A stretch of 64,000 bases of DNA from CBFHMJ01 sp965656875. GTDB lineage: Bacteria; Pseudomonadota; Gammaproteobacteria; Enterobacterales; Alteromonadaceae. The notes beneath the pieces are model-generated. The model ran no database searches. It saw nothing but the letters and a program-made list of their open reading frames with translations, and was not told the origin of the DNA. The position numbers and the translations under genes were made by a program. The stretch lies in assembly GCA_965656875.1 (NCBI GenBank), contig CBFHMJ010000003.1, positions 434,001 to 498,000 on the forward strand, given 5' to 3'. Every line of letters starts with the position of its first letter. Within the stretch, counting starts at the first letter, position 1. This document shows positions 55,980-64,000 of the stretch, piece by piece.

Positions 55980-57037
55980 ATAGTTTAGTTTTATATTGCC
56001 GTCCTGGTTTTGAAAAAGAATGTGCTGCTGAGATTCAGGACAAAGCAGCCGCGTTTGAAGTGTTCGGCTATGTTAAAACTGAACTCAACACAGGTTATGT
56101 CATCTTTCATTTATATGAAGAAGATCAGGCAGATTTATTAGCCCGTAAAGTTTCGTTCCGCCAGCTAATTTTTGCGCGCCAAATGTTTGTGGGTTCTCTG
56201 GTGGAGGATATGCCGGTTGCAGATCGTATTAGACCGTTATCGGCAGTAGTGAAACGTTTTCCAAAATGTGGCAAGTTGTTAGTTGAAACGGCTGATACCA
56301 ACGAATCTCGCGAGCTATCCAAACTTTGCCGTAAATTTTCTGTGCCTTTACGTCAGTCGCTTAGAAAATCTGAGTTGTTGACTAAAAATGAAGTGAAAAA
56401 TCGCCCAACGTTGCATGTGATGTTTTTAAATACGTCAGATGCATGGGTGGGTTATTCCTACAGTTATAATAATTCTCCATGGTCTATGGGTATCCCTCGT
56501 CTTAAATTCCCTTCAGATGCACCAAGCCGTTCAACGTTAAAACTTGATGAAGCATTTTTGCTGTTTATACCCGAAAATGAGCGGGACGAACGAGTGGCTC
56601 CAGGGATGAAAGCTGTCGATTTAGGGGCTGCGCCTGGTGGCTGGACTTACCAGCTGGTGAAACGAGACATGTTCGTTTCAGCGGTTGATAACGGCCCAAT
56701 GGATGAAGCATTGATGGAAACTGGCCAGGTGAAACATTTCCTTGAAGATGGTTTTAAATTTGTGCCTAAAAAACACAATATTACCTGGTTGGTGTGTGAC
56801 ATGGTTGAGAACCCCGGGCGGGTTACTGAGCTAATGGCATGGTGGATGATTGAAGAATATTGTCAGGAAGCGATATTTAACATGAAATTGCCTGTTAAGA
56901 AGCGTTATGAAGTGGTTCAACACGAGCTGGAGTCCCTGAAAGCGACATTAAAAGAACATCATGTTCGTTTTGAGTTAAATGCTAAGCAACTATTTCATGA
57001 CAGAGAAGAAATCACCGTACATCTACGTCGCACCTAA
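55976..57037 (+). CDS. rlmM: 23S rRNA (cytidine-2498-2'-O)-methyltransferase RlmM
   Basis: RlmM methylates the ribose of C2498 in 23S rRNA. The 353 residues have an N-terminal THUMP-like domain and a Rossmann methyltransferase domain with SAM site DLGAAPGGWTYQL (about 219-231), plus WLVCDMVENPGRV and FNMKLPVKKRY holding the catalytic Asp and Lys. The start is GTG 55976 in a GTGA overlap with ygdD. The order ygdD-rlmM is as in E. coli. Confidence 0.95.
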   Translation: MNSLVLYCRPGFEKECAAEIQDKAAAFEVFGYVKTELNTGYVIFHLYEEDQADLLARKVSFRQLIFARQMFVGSLVEDMPVADRIRPLSAVVKRFPKCGKLLVETADTNESRELSKLCRKFSVPLRQSLRKSELLTKNEVKNRPTLHVMFLNTSDAWVGYSYSYNNSPWSMGIPRLKFPSDAPSRSTLKLDEAFLLFIPENERDERVAPGMKAVDLGAAPGGWTYQLVKRDMFVSAVDNGPMDEALMETGQVKHFLEDGFKFVPKKHNITWLVCDMVENPGRVTELMAWWMIEEYCQEAIFNMKLPVKKRYEVVQHELESLKATLKEHHVRFELNAKQLFHDREEITVHLRRT

Positions 57038-57063
57038 TTGTTGAATATCGTTAACCGCGAACA

Positions 57064-57558
57064 ATGATTTCCACATCTACATTAAAACTGACTGAGCTGA
57101 CACCGCCGTTTGCTCAGTCAGTTTTTTCGTTTTATCAAGCCAATTACCCATCAGGTCGTCCACGAAAGAAAGAGCAGGTATTAATTGCTACTGACGCTGA
57201 TCAGATCGTCGCTGCGGTTAAATGGAAGCCATTAAGTCAGTGCGTGTTTTTATCCGGTTTGTCTGTTGTAGCTAGTTATCGGGGCTTATGGCTGGATACT
57301 CAGCTTGATTCGAAAAGTTTAACGACAGTTAAACCCGGGCATTGGATGCTACTGCAATTACAGCAACACTTGAACAATGATGAAAACTTGTTGGACAGAC
57401 CGTTAATCAGTTTTGTTGAATCAGAACTGGTAAGTTACTACCAGCAAATTGGATTTCGAGAGGTGAGGGTGAGTGAGTTGATGGGCGATGTTCAGAAGAA
57501 GCTGCAACGACTTATCTTTCAGGGAAGAGTGTTGCAGCCAATTATCTGGGATTATTGA
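57064..57558 (+). CDS. GNAT-like N-acetyltransferase
   Basis: The 164-residue protein fits a GNAT fold: a strand with VLIATDADQIVAAVKW, then LSGLSVVASYRGLWLDTQL at the acetyl-CoA loop and YYQQIGFREV near the end, the usual closing motif. The acetyl-CoA loop lacks the normal RGxGxG/A glycines (RGLWLD), so cofactor binding may be altered. The substrate is unknown. It begins 26 bp after rlmM and may be the end of the gcvA operon. It converges with hmgA with an 18-bp gap. Confidence 0.7.
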   Translation: MISTSTLKLTELTPPFAQSVFSFYQANYPSGRPRKKEQVLIATDADQIVAAVKWKPLSQCVFLSGLSVVASYRGLWLDTQLDSKSLTTVKPGHWMLLQLQQHLNNDENLLDRPLISFVESELVSYYQQIGFREVRVSELMGDVQKKLQRLIFQGRVLQPIIWDY

Positions 57559-57575
57559 CCTTTGCAGGCTAATGT

Positions 57576-58874
57576 TTAGCCTTCAGGATTAAAGTACTTA
57601 GAAATGCCTTGCCAGCAATCCACGTAGTTTTCCTGATTTTCACTACCTTCCAACGCATATTTTGTTGGAGAAATGATGTAACGAGACTCAAACATAAACG
57701 CCAACGTGTTCTCGTAGCGTTGCGGTTTAAGCTCAGCGTTACTGGCTTTTTCAAAGACGGCTGCTTCAGGTCCATGTGGTGACATTGAATTATGCAGACT
57801 ACAGCCACCAGGAACAAATCCTTCTTCCTTCGCATCGTAAACACCATGAATGAGTCCCATGAATTCACTCATGACATTGCGGTGATACCACGGTGGACGG
57901 AATGTATCTTCAGCAACCATCCAGCGTGGTGGGAAGATAACAAAGTCAAGGTTAGCAACACCCGGTGTGCCTGAAGGTGATGTTAATACCGTGAAGATCG
58001 ATGGGTCAGGGTGATCAAAGCTAACGGTGTTCATCACATTGAAGCGAGCTAAATCGTATTTGTAAGGTGCGCTGTTTCCTGTCCATGCAACAACGTCCAA
58101 TGGTGAATGATGTAAATCACAACGGAACAGATTACCGTTAAACTTGGTGACAAGTTCAAAGTCGCCTTCTACGTCTTCATACGCTGCAACCGGATACTGG
58201 AAGTCACGGTCGTTAGCATAACCATTAGCACCCACAGGTCCACGCTCAGGAAGAATAAATGGATGTCCGTAGTTTTCTGAAATATAACCACGCGCTTCAT
58301 CAGAAACCAGTTCAATAGTGAACTTGATGCCTCGAGGAATGACACAAATCTCACCCGGTTTTACTGACAGATGACCACATTCTGTTTTCGCAATGAACTC
58401 ACCGGTTTGTGGCACCAGTAACAACTCACCATCTGCATTTGTGAAGAAGCGGTTTTCCATCGACTTATTCATGCGATATACGTGAATACCAATGCCAGCC
58501 TGACCGTTAGCACTGCCATTTGCAGCCATGGTTACGATACCGTCAACAAAGTCGGTCGGTTCAGCCGGAATAGCGATTGGGTCCCAACGAAGCATGTCTG
58601 GTGGTGTTTCAGCTTCGGTAATTGGTGCAGTTCTGATTAATCCATTATCTATGCGCTCGTACTTGCCTTGAACAACAGATGGTCTGATACGGTAGAACCA
58701 GCTACGTCGGTTGTCGGCACGAGGCGCGGTAAATGCGGTTGAACTAAACTGTTCAGCATAAAGCCCGTAAGCAACTTTTTGTGGGCTGAAACGACCAATG
58801 GGTAATGCACCTTCCAGTGCTTCTGTTTCGTGCTCGTTTCCAAACCCTGTTAAATAAGTTAATTCTTGACTCAT
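57576..58874 (-). CDS. hmgA: Homogentisate 1,2-dioxygenase
   Basis: HmgA opens the ring of homogentisate in tyrosine and phenylalanine breakdown, using Fe(II). The 432-residue protein has the family start LTYLTGFGNEHETEALEGALP and the iron-binding PPWYHRNVMSEFMGLIHG (His, Glu) and SLHNSMSPHGPE (His). ATG 58874 is chosen as it fits family N-termini; ATG 58898 is an alternative. The other genes of the pathway (maiA, fahA, hpd) are not next to it. Confidence 0.95.
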   Translation of the reverse strand: MSQELTYLTGFGNEHETEALEGALPIGRFSPQKVAYGLYAEQFSSTAFTAPRADNRRSWFYRIRPSVVQGKYERIDNGLIRTAPITEAETPPDMLRWDPIAIPAEPTDFVDGIVTMAANGSANGQAGIGIHVYRMNKSMENRFFTNADGELLLVPQTGEFIAKTECGHLSVKPGEICVIPRGIKFTIELVSDEARGYISENYGHPFILPERGPVGANGYANDRDFQYPVAAYEDVEGDFELVTKFNGNLFRCDLHHSPLDVVAWTGNSAPYKYDLARFNVMNTVSFDHPDPSIFTVLTSPSGTPGVANLDFVIFPPRWMVAEDTFRPPWYHRNVMSEFMGLIHGVYDAKEEGFVPGGCSLHNSMSPHGPEAAVFEKASNAELKPQRYENTLAFMFESRYIISPTKYALEGSENQENYVDCWQGISKYFNPEG

Positions 58875-59093
58875 AAATACACAGTTCCATAAGGTCATAC
58901 CGCTAAATTACATGCTTTTCAGTGATTTGCAGGTATGAGCAATGCGTTAATATTGAAAGAATTCTTACACTATCTTTTTTTGTTGTAAATTCATGGCGTG
59001 TAGGGAGGAAAATGGCAGTCAGCAAAAATTTACAGATGTATGTTTTACTGTACTGCCTGAATGGAATTTGTAGAAAACCTGATTTTTATAAGG

Positions 59094-59531
59094 TTATTGC
59101 TTTCCTTCAATGTCTTTAAGCTTAGGTAGCTTTAATCCTAATTCTTTCCCTCTGAATCTCGCATAGTAACTGCCAGCTAAAAACATCATAGTGGCGAAAA
59201 TCAATTCCAGGGCGTTTAACCAACGTTCACCATCTTCGGCGATCCATAGCAATGTCAACGCGTGAATATAAATAATCATGACGACGAAATTGGCCCAGGC
59301 ATAGGTGTAAGGTTTGCCTGTTACTAATCCTCTGAAAGGAAATAATAACGGCACCCACAGAACACCCAGTAAGAAATACGGGCTCATTTCAGCGGGCGGA
59401 TGCAGCCAGAAGAACCAGGCTGGCATAAGAATGAGCAGGCCAAAATAGCCAGTCAGTGAAATTCGTTGTAATAGCAAGGTTTTAGGTTGCTTAATTGGTT
59501 CTTCAGTTGCAGCGTGTTGTGACTCAGTCAT
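59094..59531 (-). CDS. DUF2069 family membrane protein
   Basis: The 145-residue protein has four membrane helices, an N-terminal polar tail, and the DUF2069-type LFPFRGLVTGKPYTYAWANF segment. Its function is unknown. It lies 40 bp downstream of wrbA and is likely in the arsC-wrbA operon, an arrangement I know from Alteromonadales and Vibrionales. Confidence 0.85.
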   Translation of the reverse strand: MTESQHAATEEPIKQPKTLLLQRISLTGYFGLLILMPAWFFWLHPPAEMSPYFLLGVLWVPLLFPFRGLVTGKPYTYAWANFVVMIIYIHALTLLWIAEDGERWLNALELIFATMMFLAGSYYARFRGKELGLKLPKLKDIEGKQ

Positions 59532-59571
59532 TAATAATCCGGTGTTTTCTGGCGTTAATCAGGGGTTTATA

Positions 59572-60165
59572 TCAGGGTTGTTGTAATTGTTTGACCAGCA
59601 AACCCATTCGTCGTCCTTGTGCCTGACATAATGTTTTTTCATCAAGTGTAAGTGTAGCGTTACTTGTCATTCCTGACACATGGCTTGCGCCGTAAGGCGT
59701 ACCGCCGGTTGTGGTCTGGTGAAGGGATGGCTCTGTGTAAGGTAGCCCCTGAATGATCATGCCGTGGTGAAGCAGTGGAATCATCATCGTTAACAGCGTT
59801 GATTCATTGCCACCATGTAGCGACGAAGAAGCCGTGAAGACACTCGCCGGTTTATCGATCAATTCACCGTTCAACCAGGTATTGCTGGTGGTTTCCCAGA
59901 ATTGTTTCATGGGCGCCGCCATATTGCCAAAGCGTGAAGGGCTACCAAGAATTAATCCATCACAAGTTGCCAGGTCGTCGAGAGTGACTAACGCATGATG
60001 TGCCGGCTCTATTTGACCTTGTTGATCGTGATTAAGCGATGGCACAGTGCGAATTCGTGCAATAACCTGTTGTTGTTCTACACCCAGCGCAATAGCTTCG
60101 GCCATAGCTTTTACCGAGCCATGGCGCGAATAATAAAGAATCAGAACAGTTGGTTGATGATTCAA
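59572..60165 (-). CDS. wrbA: WrbA-type NAD(P)H:quinone oxidoreductase
   Basis: The 197-residue flavodoxin-like protein has the FMN phosphate loop YYSRHGSVKAMAE, GSPSRFGNMAAPMKQFWE and ASSSLHGGNESTLL, all typical of WrbA, which reduces quinones by two electrons. The start is TTG 60165, 12 bp after the arsC stop, with an AGG in the gap; no ATG is available before the conserved strand. Confidence 0.9.
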   Translation of the reverse strand: MNHQPTVLILYYSRHGSVKAMAEAIALGVEQQQVIARIRTVPSLNHDQQGQIEPAHHALVTLDDLATCDGLILGSPSRFGNMAAPMKQFWETTSNTWLNGELIDKPASVFTASSSLHGGNESTLLTMMIPLLHHGMIIQGLPYTEPSLHQTTTGGTPYGASHVSGMTSNATLTLDEKTLCQAQGRRMGLLVKQLQQP

Positions 60166-60177
60166 TGGTTTAGCCTG

Positions 60178-60528
60178 TTACAGAATATCCAGAACAGATT
60201 CTGGTGGACGGCCAATTCGGGCTTTGTCATTGGCCAGAACGATAGGGCGCTCGATAAGCTTTGGTGTGTTGACCATGGCGTCGATTAATTGTGCATCTGA
60301 AACTGAATCGTCGCCTAATTGTTGTTCTTTATATTCGGTTTCTTTTACCCGCATCATTTCACGGGGTGACGCCATATTAAGCTTAGCCTGAATGGCTTGT
60401 AATTCTTCAGCAGTTGGTGGGGTTTTCAAATATTCTACGACCGTAGGCTCAATCCCTTTTTCTTTTAACAGTTCCAGTGTTTGACGGCTTTTAGAACAAC
60501 GTGGATTGTGAAAAATAGTGACTGTCAT
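60178..60528 (-). CDS. ArsC/Spx-like glutaredoxin-fold reductase (YfgD type)
   Basis: The 116-residue protein has C11 in HNPRCSKSRQTLELL, then VEYLKTPPTAEEL and the closing RPIVLANDKARIGRPPE, as in YfgD and arsenate reductase ArsC. With YfgD-type context (bepA upstream) arsenate reduction is possible but not certain. ATG 60528 is chosen because AGAGGG lies 6 bp upstream; an open stretch 60 bp further upstream is not conserved. Confidence 0.88.
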   Translation of the reverse strand: MTVTIFHNPRCSKSRQTLELLKEKGIEPTVVEYLKTPPTAEELQAIQAKLNMASPREMMRVKETEYKEQQLGDDSVSDAQLIDAMVNTPKLIERPIVLANDKARIGRPPESVLDIL

Positions 60529-60614
60529 AGCTGACCCTCTTAATAGCGCGATAAAAATTTTTCGCGCTATTGTAGGGGAATATTCCATGCAGGGGAATAC
60601 AGGTCTGTGGCTGT

Positions 60615-62090
60615 TTATAGTTGCTTCAATTGCTTGAGTCTGCTTCGATATTGTTTCTTCCGCGCTTCAAGTCGCCTGATCGCGAGTATGTCTTTGTCTG
60701 CATCAAAGTGGTTCAAAGACGTGTTTATCTCTTCAATGGCTTGTTGATAGCCGAGTCTGAGAGCCAGTCCCTGTGCTTTCATTTCGTGATAATGCCCCAA
60801 ATCTTTTTGCTTTTTATAGGCCTGACCAAGTAGATCAATGGCTAAAAAGTGATTTGGGTTGTGAAGCAAATAATATTTCAGCAGACGAATAGCTAATTCT
60901 GGCTGGTCTGCTTCTACGGCTATGTTAGCGTAGTTTAATGTTACGACCTGATTATTAGGTCGGAGTCGATACTGTGCTTCCAGCATAGTCAGCGCTTTAT
61001 CCCAGGCTTTTCGTTTATTTAAAATGTCGCTCAGGGTATCGATAAAATATAAGTTGTTATTATCTTGTTTTAACAAGCGGCGGATAATCTGTTCGGCTTT
61101 ATCCAGTTGATCAGTATCGGTGTACGCGATAGCGAGGCCGTATTCTGCGGCTTCTTTGACTTTGTAGCGATTGAACTTTATCTGGTTTTGAAAAAAGCTG
61201 ACAGCGTCTTTTGATTTAAGCTGGTTTCTGGCGATGATGCGGCTTTGAAAGAAGTGAAATTCATCAGAATCTCTGAACATACGGCCTTTTGCATATTGCT
61301 GTGCTCGCAATCTGGCATCAGCAACCCGACTTTCAGGCATTGGGTGTGTTAGCAAAAAGGCGGGCGGTGTTGACAGATGACGAAAACGAGCTGCCATTTT
61401 GTCGAAGAAATCCGGAGCGCCCATTGGGTTGTATCCGGCATTAACCAGAATGGATAAGCCTAGTCGATCGGCCTCCTGCTCATTGCTTCGGGTGTAGTTA
61501 ATTGAAGCTTGTGCGGAGCCGGCTTGTGTAGCCATCATTGCAGCCATTCCCGCTTCAGGATTGACTACGGCTAACAAAATACCACTGAGAACACCTGCAA
61601 GCGTAATGGGTGAGTTCAGTCGTTGTGATTCGATTCTACGGCTCAAATGTCGTTGGGTAACGTGGGCAATCTCGTGACCGACAACAGAAGCCAGTTCGCT
61701 CTCATTTTCAGCCAGTGCTATCAATCCGGCATTGATACCAATGTGTCCGCCGAAAAAGGCAAATGCATTTATTGAAGGGTCGTTGACGACGAAAAAGGTG
61801 AAAGGGAAACTGACATCTTCCGCATGCGCGACCAGTTTATTACCCAATGCATTGACGTATTCATTGGCGAGTGGGTCATAATCAACGGGTAAGGTTGCGC
61901 GGGTTTGCCGCATAAAAACATCACCGAGCAAACGTTCTTTATCAACGCTTAACGTACTGAGTGCCGCGGTTCCAATATCTGGAAGTGTATTATCAGCGGC
62001 ATGAGCCAGGGAGAAGGAGAGTGCTGCACTTAACAGGCAGCTTTTTATCAAGGTGTAGAATTTGTTTTTCATCAGATAGTTGACTGACAT
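60615..62090 (-). CDS. bepA: Beta-barrel assembly-enhancing protease BepA
   Basis: BepA is a periplasmic M48 metalloprotease and chaperone that assists or removes outer-membrane barrel proteins and LptD. The 491 residues have a signal peptide (to about 31, SLAHA), the zinc site HEIAH at 139-143 with a third ligand in SNEQEADRLG, and a C-terminal tetratricopeptide region (about 310-480). ATG 62090 and ATG 62072 both give valid signal peptides; I cannot decide between them. As in E. coli it is next to an arsC-like gene and near perM. Confidence 0.94.
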   Translation of the reverse strand: MSVNYLMKNKFYTLIKSCLLSAALSFSLAHAADNTLPDIGTAALSTLSVDKERLLGDVFMRQTRATLPVDYDPLANEYVNALGNKLVAHAEDVSFPFTFFVVNDPSINAFAFFGGHIGINAGLIALAENESELASVVGHEIAHVTQRHLSRRIESQRLNSPITLAGVLSGILLAVVNPEAGMAAMMATQAGSAQASINYTRSNEQEADRLGLSILVNAGYNPMGAPDFFDKMAARFRHLSTPPAFLLTHPMPESRVADARLRAQQYAKGRMFRDSDEFHFFQSRIIARNQLKSKDAVSFFQNQIKFNRYKVKEAAEYGLAIAYTDTDQLDKAEQIIRRLLKQDNNNLYFIDTLSDILNKRKAWDKALTMLEAQYRLRPNNQVVTLNYANIAVEADQPELAIRLLKYYLLHNPNHFLAIDLLGQAYKKQKDLGHYHEMKAQGLALRLGYQQAIEEINTSLNHFDADKDILAIRRLEARKKQYRSRLKQLKQL

Positions 62091-62128
62091 TCCGCGCTTA
62101 TTCTTATGGGACGTAACAATTGCCTGTA

Positions 62129-62803
62129 TTAAGACCTGCGATTGTTAATGTCATTATAGTTTCCTTGCAATCCGGCAAGTATCAGGGCATCTGCATCGGC
62201 ATCTGCTCTTTTTTCCTGTAAATCAAAATATTTTTTAATCGACACTCCATCAAGTTTAACGATATCCAGTTCCTGACGAAGAAATTCAACAACTTTGTTC
62301 ACTATTTTATAAGCATGAATAATAAGTGCTTTATCAGCTTCGTCGCCTCGCTGAAAGAAAAAATCAATGAACTGATGGAGTTGATTGAAACGAAGCAGGA
62401 CTTTCATGTTCAGTGGATCCCAGCAACGAAATTCCATTAATCGATTTTCTTTAACAAACTGGTCAATTTCTTTTTGCTTGGCATAAGGAAAAGCTTGTAA
62501 TTCAAAGCCTCGATCAGTAAAGACCTGATACAGGGCAATGCGTGGACGATTTTCGCAAAAAATATTACCTTCTTTGTCTATGTATCCGCCAAGAAGTTCA
62601 ATATTCCAGTTTCTTCGATCAATCAGGCGCTTTAGTGCGGTGTCGAAACCATGACTTAACAATCCCTCTGATTCACCCAGTGACGATGCAACCATATGAT
62701 AAAACGGCGGTAACTCACCCCAGTTAATCTGCTTTTTATAAGCATTTATATCCTTTAGCGACGGATTGGGTGGTAATTGCGGTTTATTGCCAATGTGTGC
62801 CAT
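62129..62803 (-). CDS. Hypothetical 224-residue cytoplasmic protein
   Basis: I do not recognise this family. The protein has no signal peptide or membrane segment. It starts MAHIGNKPQLPPNPSL, has a middle part with several aromatic residues (DRRNWNIELLGGYIDKEGN, ALYQVFTDRGFELQAFPY) and a long helical C-terminal half ending in an Ala/Asp-rich stretch (EKRADADADALILAG). ATG 62803 is preferred over an upstream TTG 62824. It lies upstream of bepA, 38 bp away on the same strand, and could share its mRNA. Confidence 0.7.
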   Translation of the reverse strand: MAHIGNKPQLPPNPSLKDINAYKKQINWGELPPFYHMVASSLGESEGLLSHGFDTALKRLIDRRNWNIELLGGYIDKEGNIFCENRPRIALYQVFTDRGFELQAFPYAKQKEIDQFVKENRLMEFRCWDPLNMKVLLRFNQLHQFIDFFFQRGDEADKALIIHAYKIVNKVVEFLRQELDIVKLDGVSIKKYFDLQEKRADADADALILAGLQGNYNDINNRRS

Positions 62804-63029
62804 ATAAGAGCCTATGAAAATCAAGCCGGTAAATGTAATCTAACGAGTTTTTACGACATGTGCTGAACCGTCTGTTGCTTTGCATTGAATACGCGCACTG
62901 GTGCAGTGTGGTTTATGTCAGTATCACTGTATAAGCATAACGCACTTTTACCTGGAATTTTAGCGGTGAATAGACGATGTTGACTGGATCAGGGTCAAAA
63001 GAGCCTGCAAATAACTAACCGGAATTTTA

Positions 63030-63266
63030 ATGACTCATTTTCGTTATGACGGACGAGAAGATCGTTGTCCTCTGACTTTTGTAAAGTTCAAACAACATCT
63101 GAATCAATTGTCGCCAGGTGATAACCTCGACGTTTTGCTAAGTGACGAAACCACAAAGAATGATATTATTCGTTACCTTACGGACAAACCCTTTGAACTC
63201 CATATCACAAAATTGTCATCTGAATGGATCAGGATATCCATTGATTACCTTTACGATACGGACTAA
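63030..63266 (+). CDS. TusA-like sulfur carrier family protein
   Basis: The 78-residue protein has the SirA/TusA fold: an early Cys13 in DRCPLTFVKFKQHLNQLSPGD, where TusA has CPxP, then beta-alpha-beta strands. The second proline of the motif is Thr here, but the sulfur-binding Cys is present. It may carry sulfane sulfur. It is 21 bp upstream of perM and likely cotranscribed. Confidence 0.8.
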   Translation: MTHFRYDGREDRCPLTFVKFKQHLNQLSPGDNLDVLLSDETTKNDIIRYLTDKPFELHITKLSSEWIRISIDYLYDTD

Positions 63267-63287
63267 TTATCAAGAGCTTGCGCATCT

Positions 63288-64000
63288 ATGTTGGAAATTT
63301 TAGTCAACTGGTATAAGAAGAAATTCTCAGATCCGGACACCGTTACACTGTTTTTGCTGCTGGTCACCAGTTTCTTCACTCTTTATTGGGTTGGTCATAT
63401 TCTGGTTCCGGTTCTTGTGGCTATTGTCATTGCTTACCTTCTTGAATGGCCAGTAGTTCGATTTGAACGTATGGGTATGAGCCGAAGTGGGGCCGCGTCC
63501 AGTGTCTTGCTACTGTTTACCGGCTTTTTAGTCGTATCTGGTGTGATTGCGATTCCGGTGCTTTGGCAACAAGCCAGTGAGTTTGTCCAAAACGCTCCGC
63601 AAATGATTTCTGAAGGTAAGCAATACATTATGGCGCTGCCTGAACGCTATCCGGATTATGTGGATACGGCCATGATTGCGTCGGTATTGAACGATGTTGA
63701 TGCCAGAGCTGTCGGGTGGATGCAGCAAATTGTAGAGGCATCATTATCAAAGATCGTTGATCTGGTTGCATTGATGATCTACCTCATTCTGGTGCCATTG
63801 ATGATCTTCTTTATGTTGAAAGACAAAGAAGAGTTGATGGGTAATTTCAAACGACTGTTACCGGAAGATCGCCGTCTGATTAATCAGGTTGGTATCGAAA
63901 TGAACCAGCAAATCATGAATTACATTCGTGGCAAGGTTATTGAAATTGTTGTTGTGGGTGGCTCTACCTATATCGCGCTGGCATTGTTTGATTTGCAGTA
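63288..64000 (+). CDS. perM: AI-2E family transporter PerM, 3' end cut off by window edge
   Basis: 237 codons are visible from ATG 63288 (E. coli PerM 353). The protein has membrane helices near 20-55, 70-95 and 160-185, with LYLILVPLMIFFMLKDKEEL-like YLILVPLMIFFMLKDK and GNFKRLLPEDRR, typical of the family. In E. coli perM lies next to bepA, which supports the name. The role is uncertain; relatives act as transporters or sodium/proton antiporters. Confidence 0.92.
   Translation, partial: MLEILVNWYKKKFSDPDTVTLFLLLVTSFFTLYWVGHILVPVLVAIVIAYLLEWPVVRFERMGMSRSGAASSVLLLFTGFLVVSGVIAIPVLWQQASEFVQNAPQMISEGKQYIMALPERYPDYVDTAMIASVLNDVDARAVGWMQQIVEASLSKIVDLVALMIYLILVPLMIFFMLKDKEELMGNFKRLLPEDRRLINQVGIEMNQQIMNYIRGKVIEIVVVGGSTYIALALFDLQ

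Noticed and set aside
58922..59119. 65-codon open frame between hmgA and the DUF2069 gene
   Set aside because: No ribosome binding site; it overlaps the DUF2069 gene end and has no conserved features.

Overview
The window is a gene-dense, core-type chromosomal segment of a gammaproteobacterium, mid-40s % GC by eye. NhaB beside FadR, EpmC (EF-P hydroxylase), YejK/YejL/YejM, SmrB, SirB1/SirB2, BaeSR-like regulators, BepA, and GcvA-YgdD-RlmM are gene sets shared by Enterobacterales, Vibrionales and Alteromonadales. The PTR2-type transporter, secreted S8 protease with PA domain, TIGR03503-type protein, DUF2069 and propeller sensor suggest a marine Alteromonadales-like heterotroph. The genus is inference. 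I see no phage, plasmid, insertion sequence, CRISPR array or rRNA operon.

Layout. 1-10.6 kb: cut-off M16 (pitrilysin-like) protease, sixA, smrB diverging from prmB-aroC-MFS, aldehyde dehydrogenase, then epmC coupled to an ATP-NAD kinase-like gene. 10.7-18.6 kb: dsbB, nhaB/fadR, an S8 subtilase, and fadE with a readable FadR operator. 18.7-28.4 kb: LysE exporter, yejM-yejL/yejK, ribokinase, VOC protein, peptide transporter, rnhA/dnaQ and a TIGR03503-type membrane protein. 28.4-36.6 kb: four identical tRNA-Asp genes behind a strong promoter, an SMR pump diverging from baeSR-like genes, a propeller sensor with a decayed kinase tail plus a small unknown partner, and ubiF. 36.7-38.1 kb: ten tRNA genes (5 Leu-UAG, 3 Gln-UUG, 2 Met) plus a decayed tRNA-Gln. 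38.4-53.0 kb: the classical hemA neighbourhood (ychF-pth-rplY-prs-ispE-lolB / hemA-prfA-prmC ... sirB2-sirB1 ... kdsA) interrupted by an HD-GYP response regulator and a DUF819 transporter. 53.5-64 kb: orphan secreted protein, gcvA-hydrolase-ygdD-rlmM-GNAT, hmgA, DUF2069-wrbA-arsC, bepA, an unknown gene, a TusA-like gene and a cut-off perM.

Working together: many genes serve translation (PrmB and PrmC methylate ribosomal protein L3 and release factors; PrfA, Pth, YchF, L25, SmrB, EpmC, RlmM, 14 tRNAs). FadR and FadE form a regulator-target pair with a visible operator. LolB, KdsA, BepA and YejM serve the outer membrane. HemA, IspE, UbiF, AroC and Prs supply cofactors and precursors.

No clearly new system stands out. 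The best leads are the decayed tRNA-Gln inside a duplicated tRNA unit, the propeller sensor with its unknown partner, a perfect 12-bp inverted repeat between prs and rplY, an L25 leader hairpin, an inverted repeat between the SMR pump and baeSR, and a yejM homologue with a shrunken periplasmic domain. Twelve or so genes use GTG or TTG starts, several decided here from the ribosome binding site.
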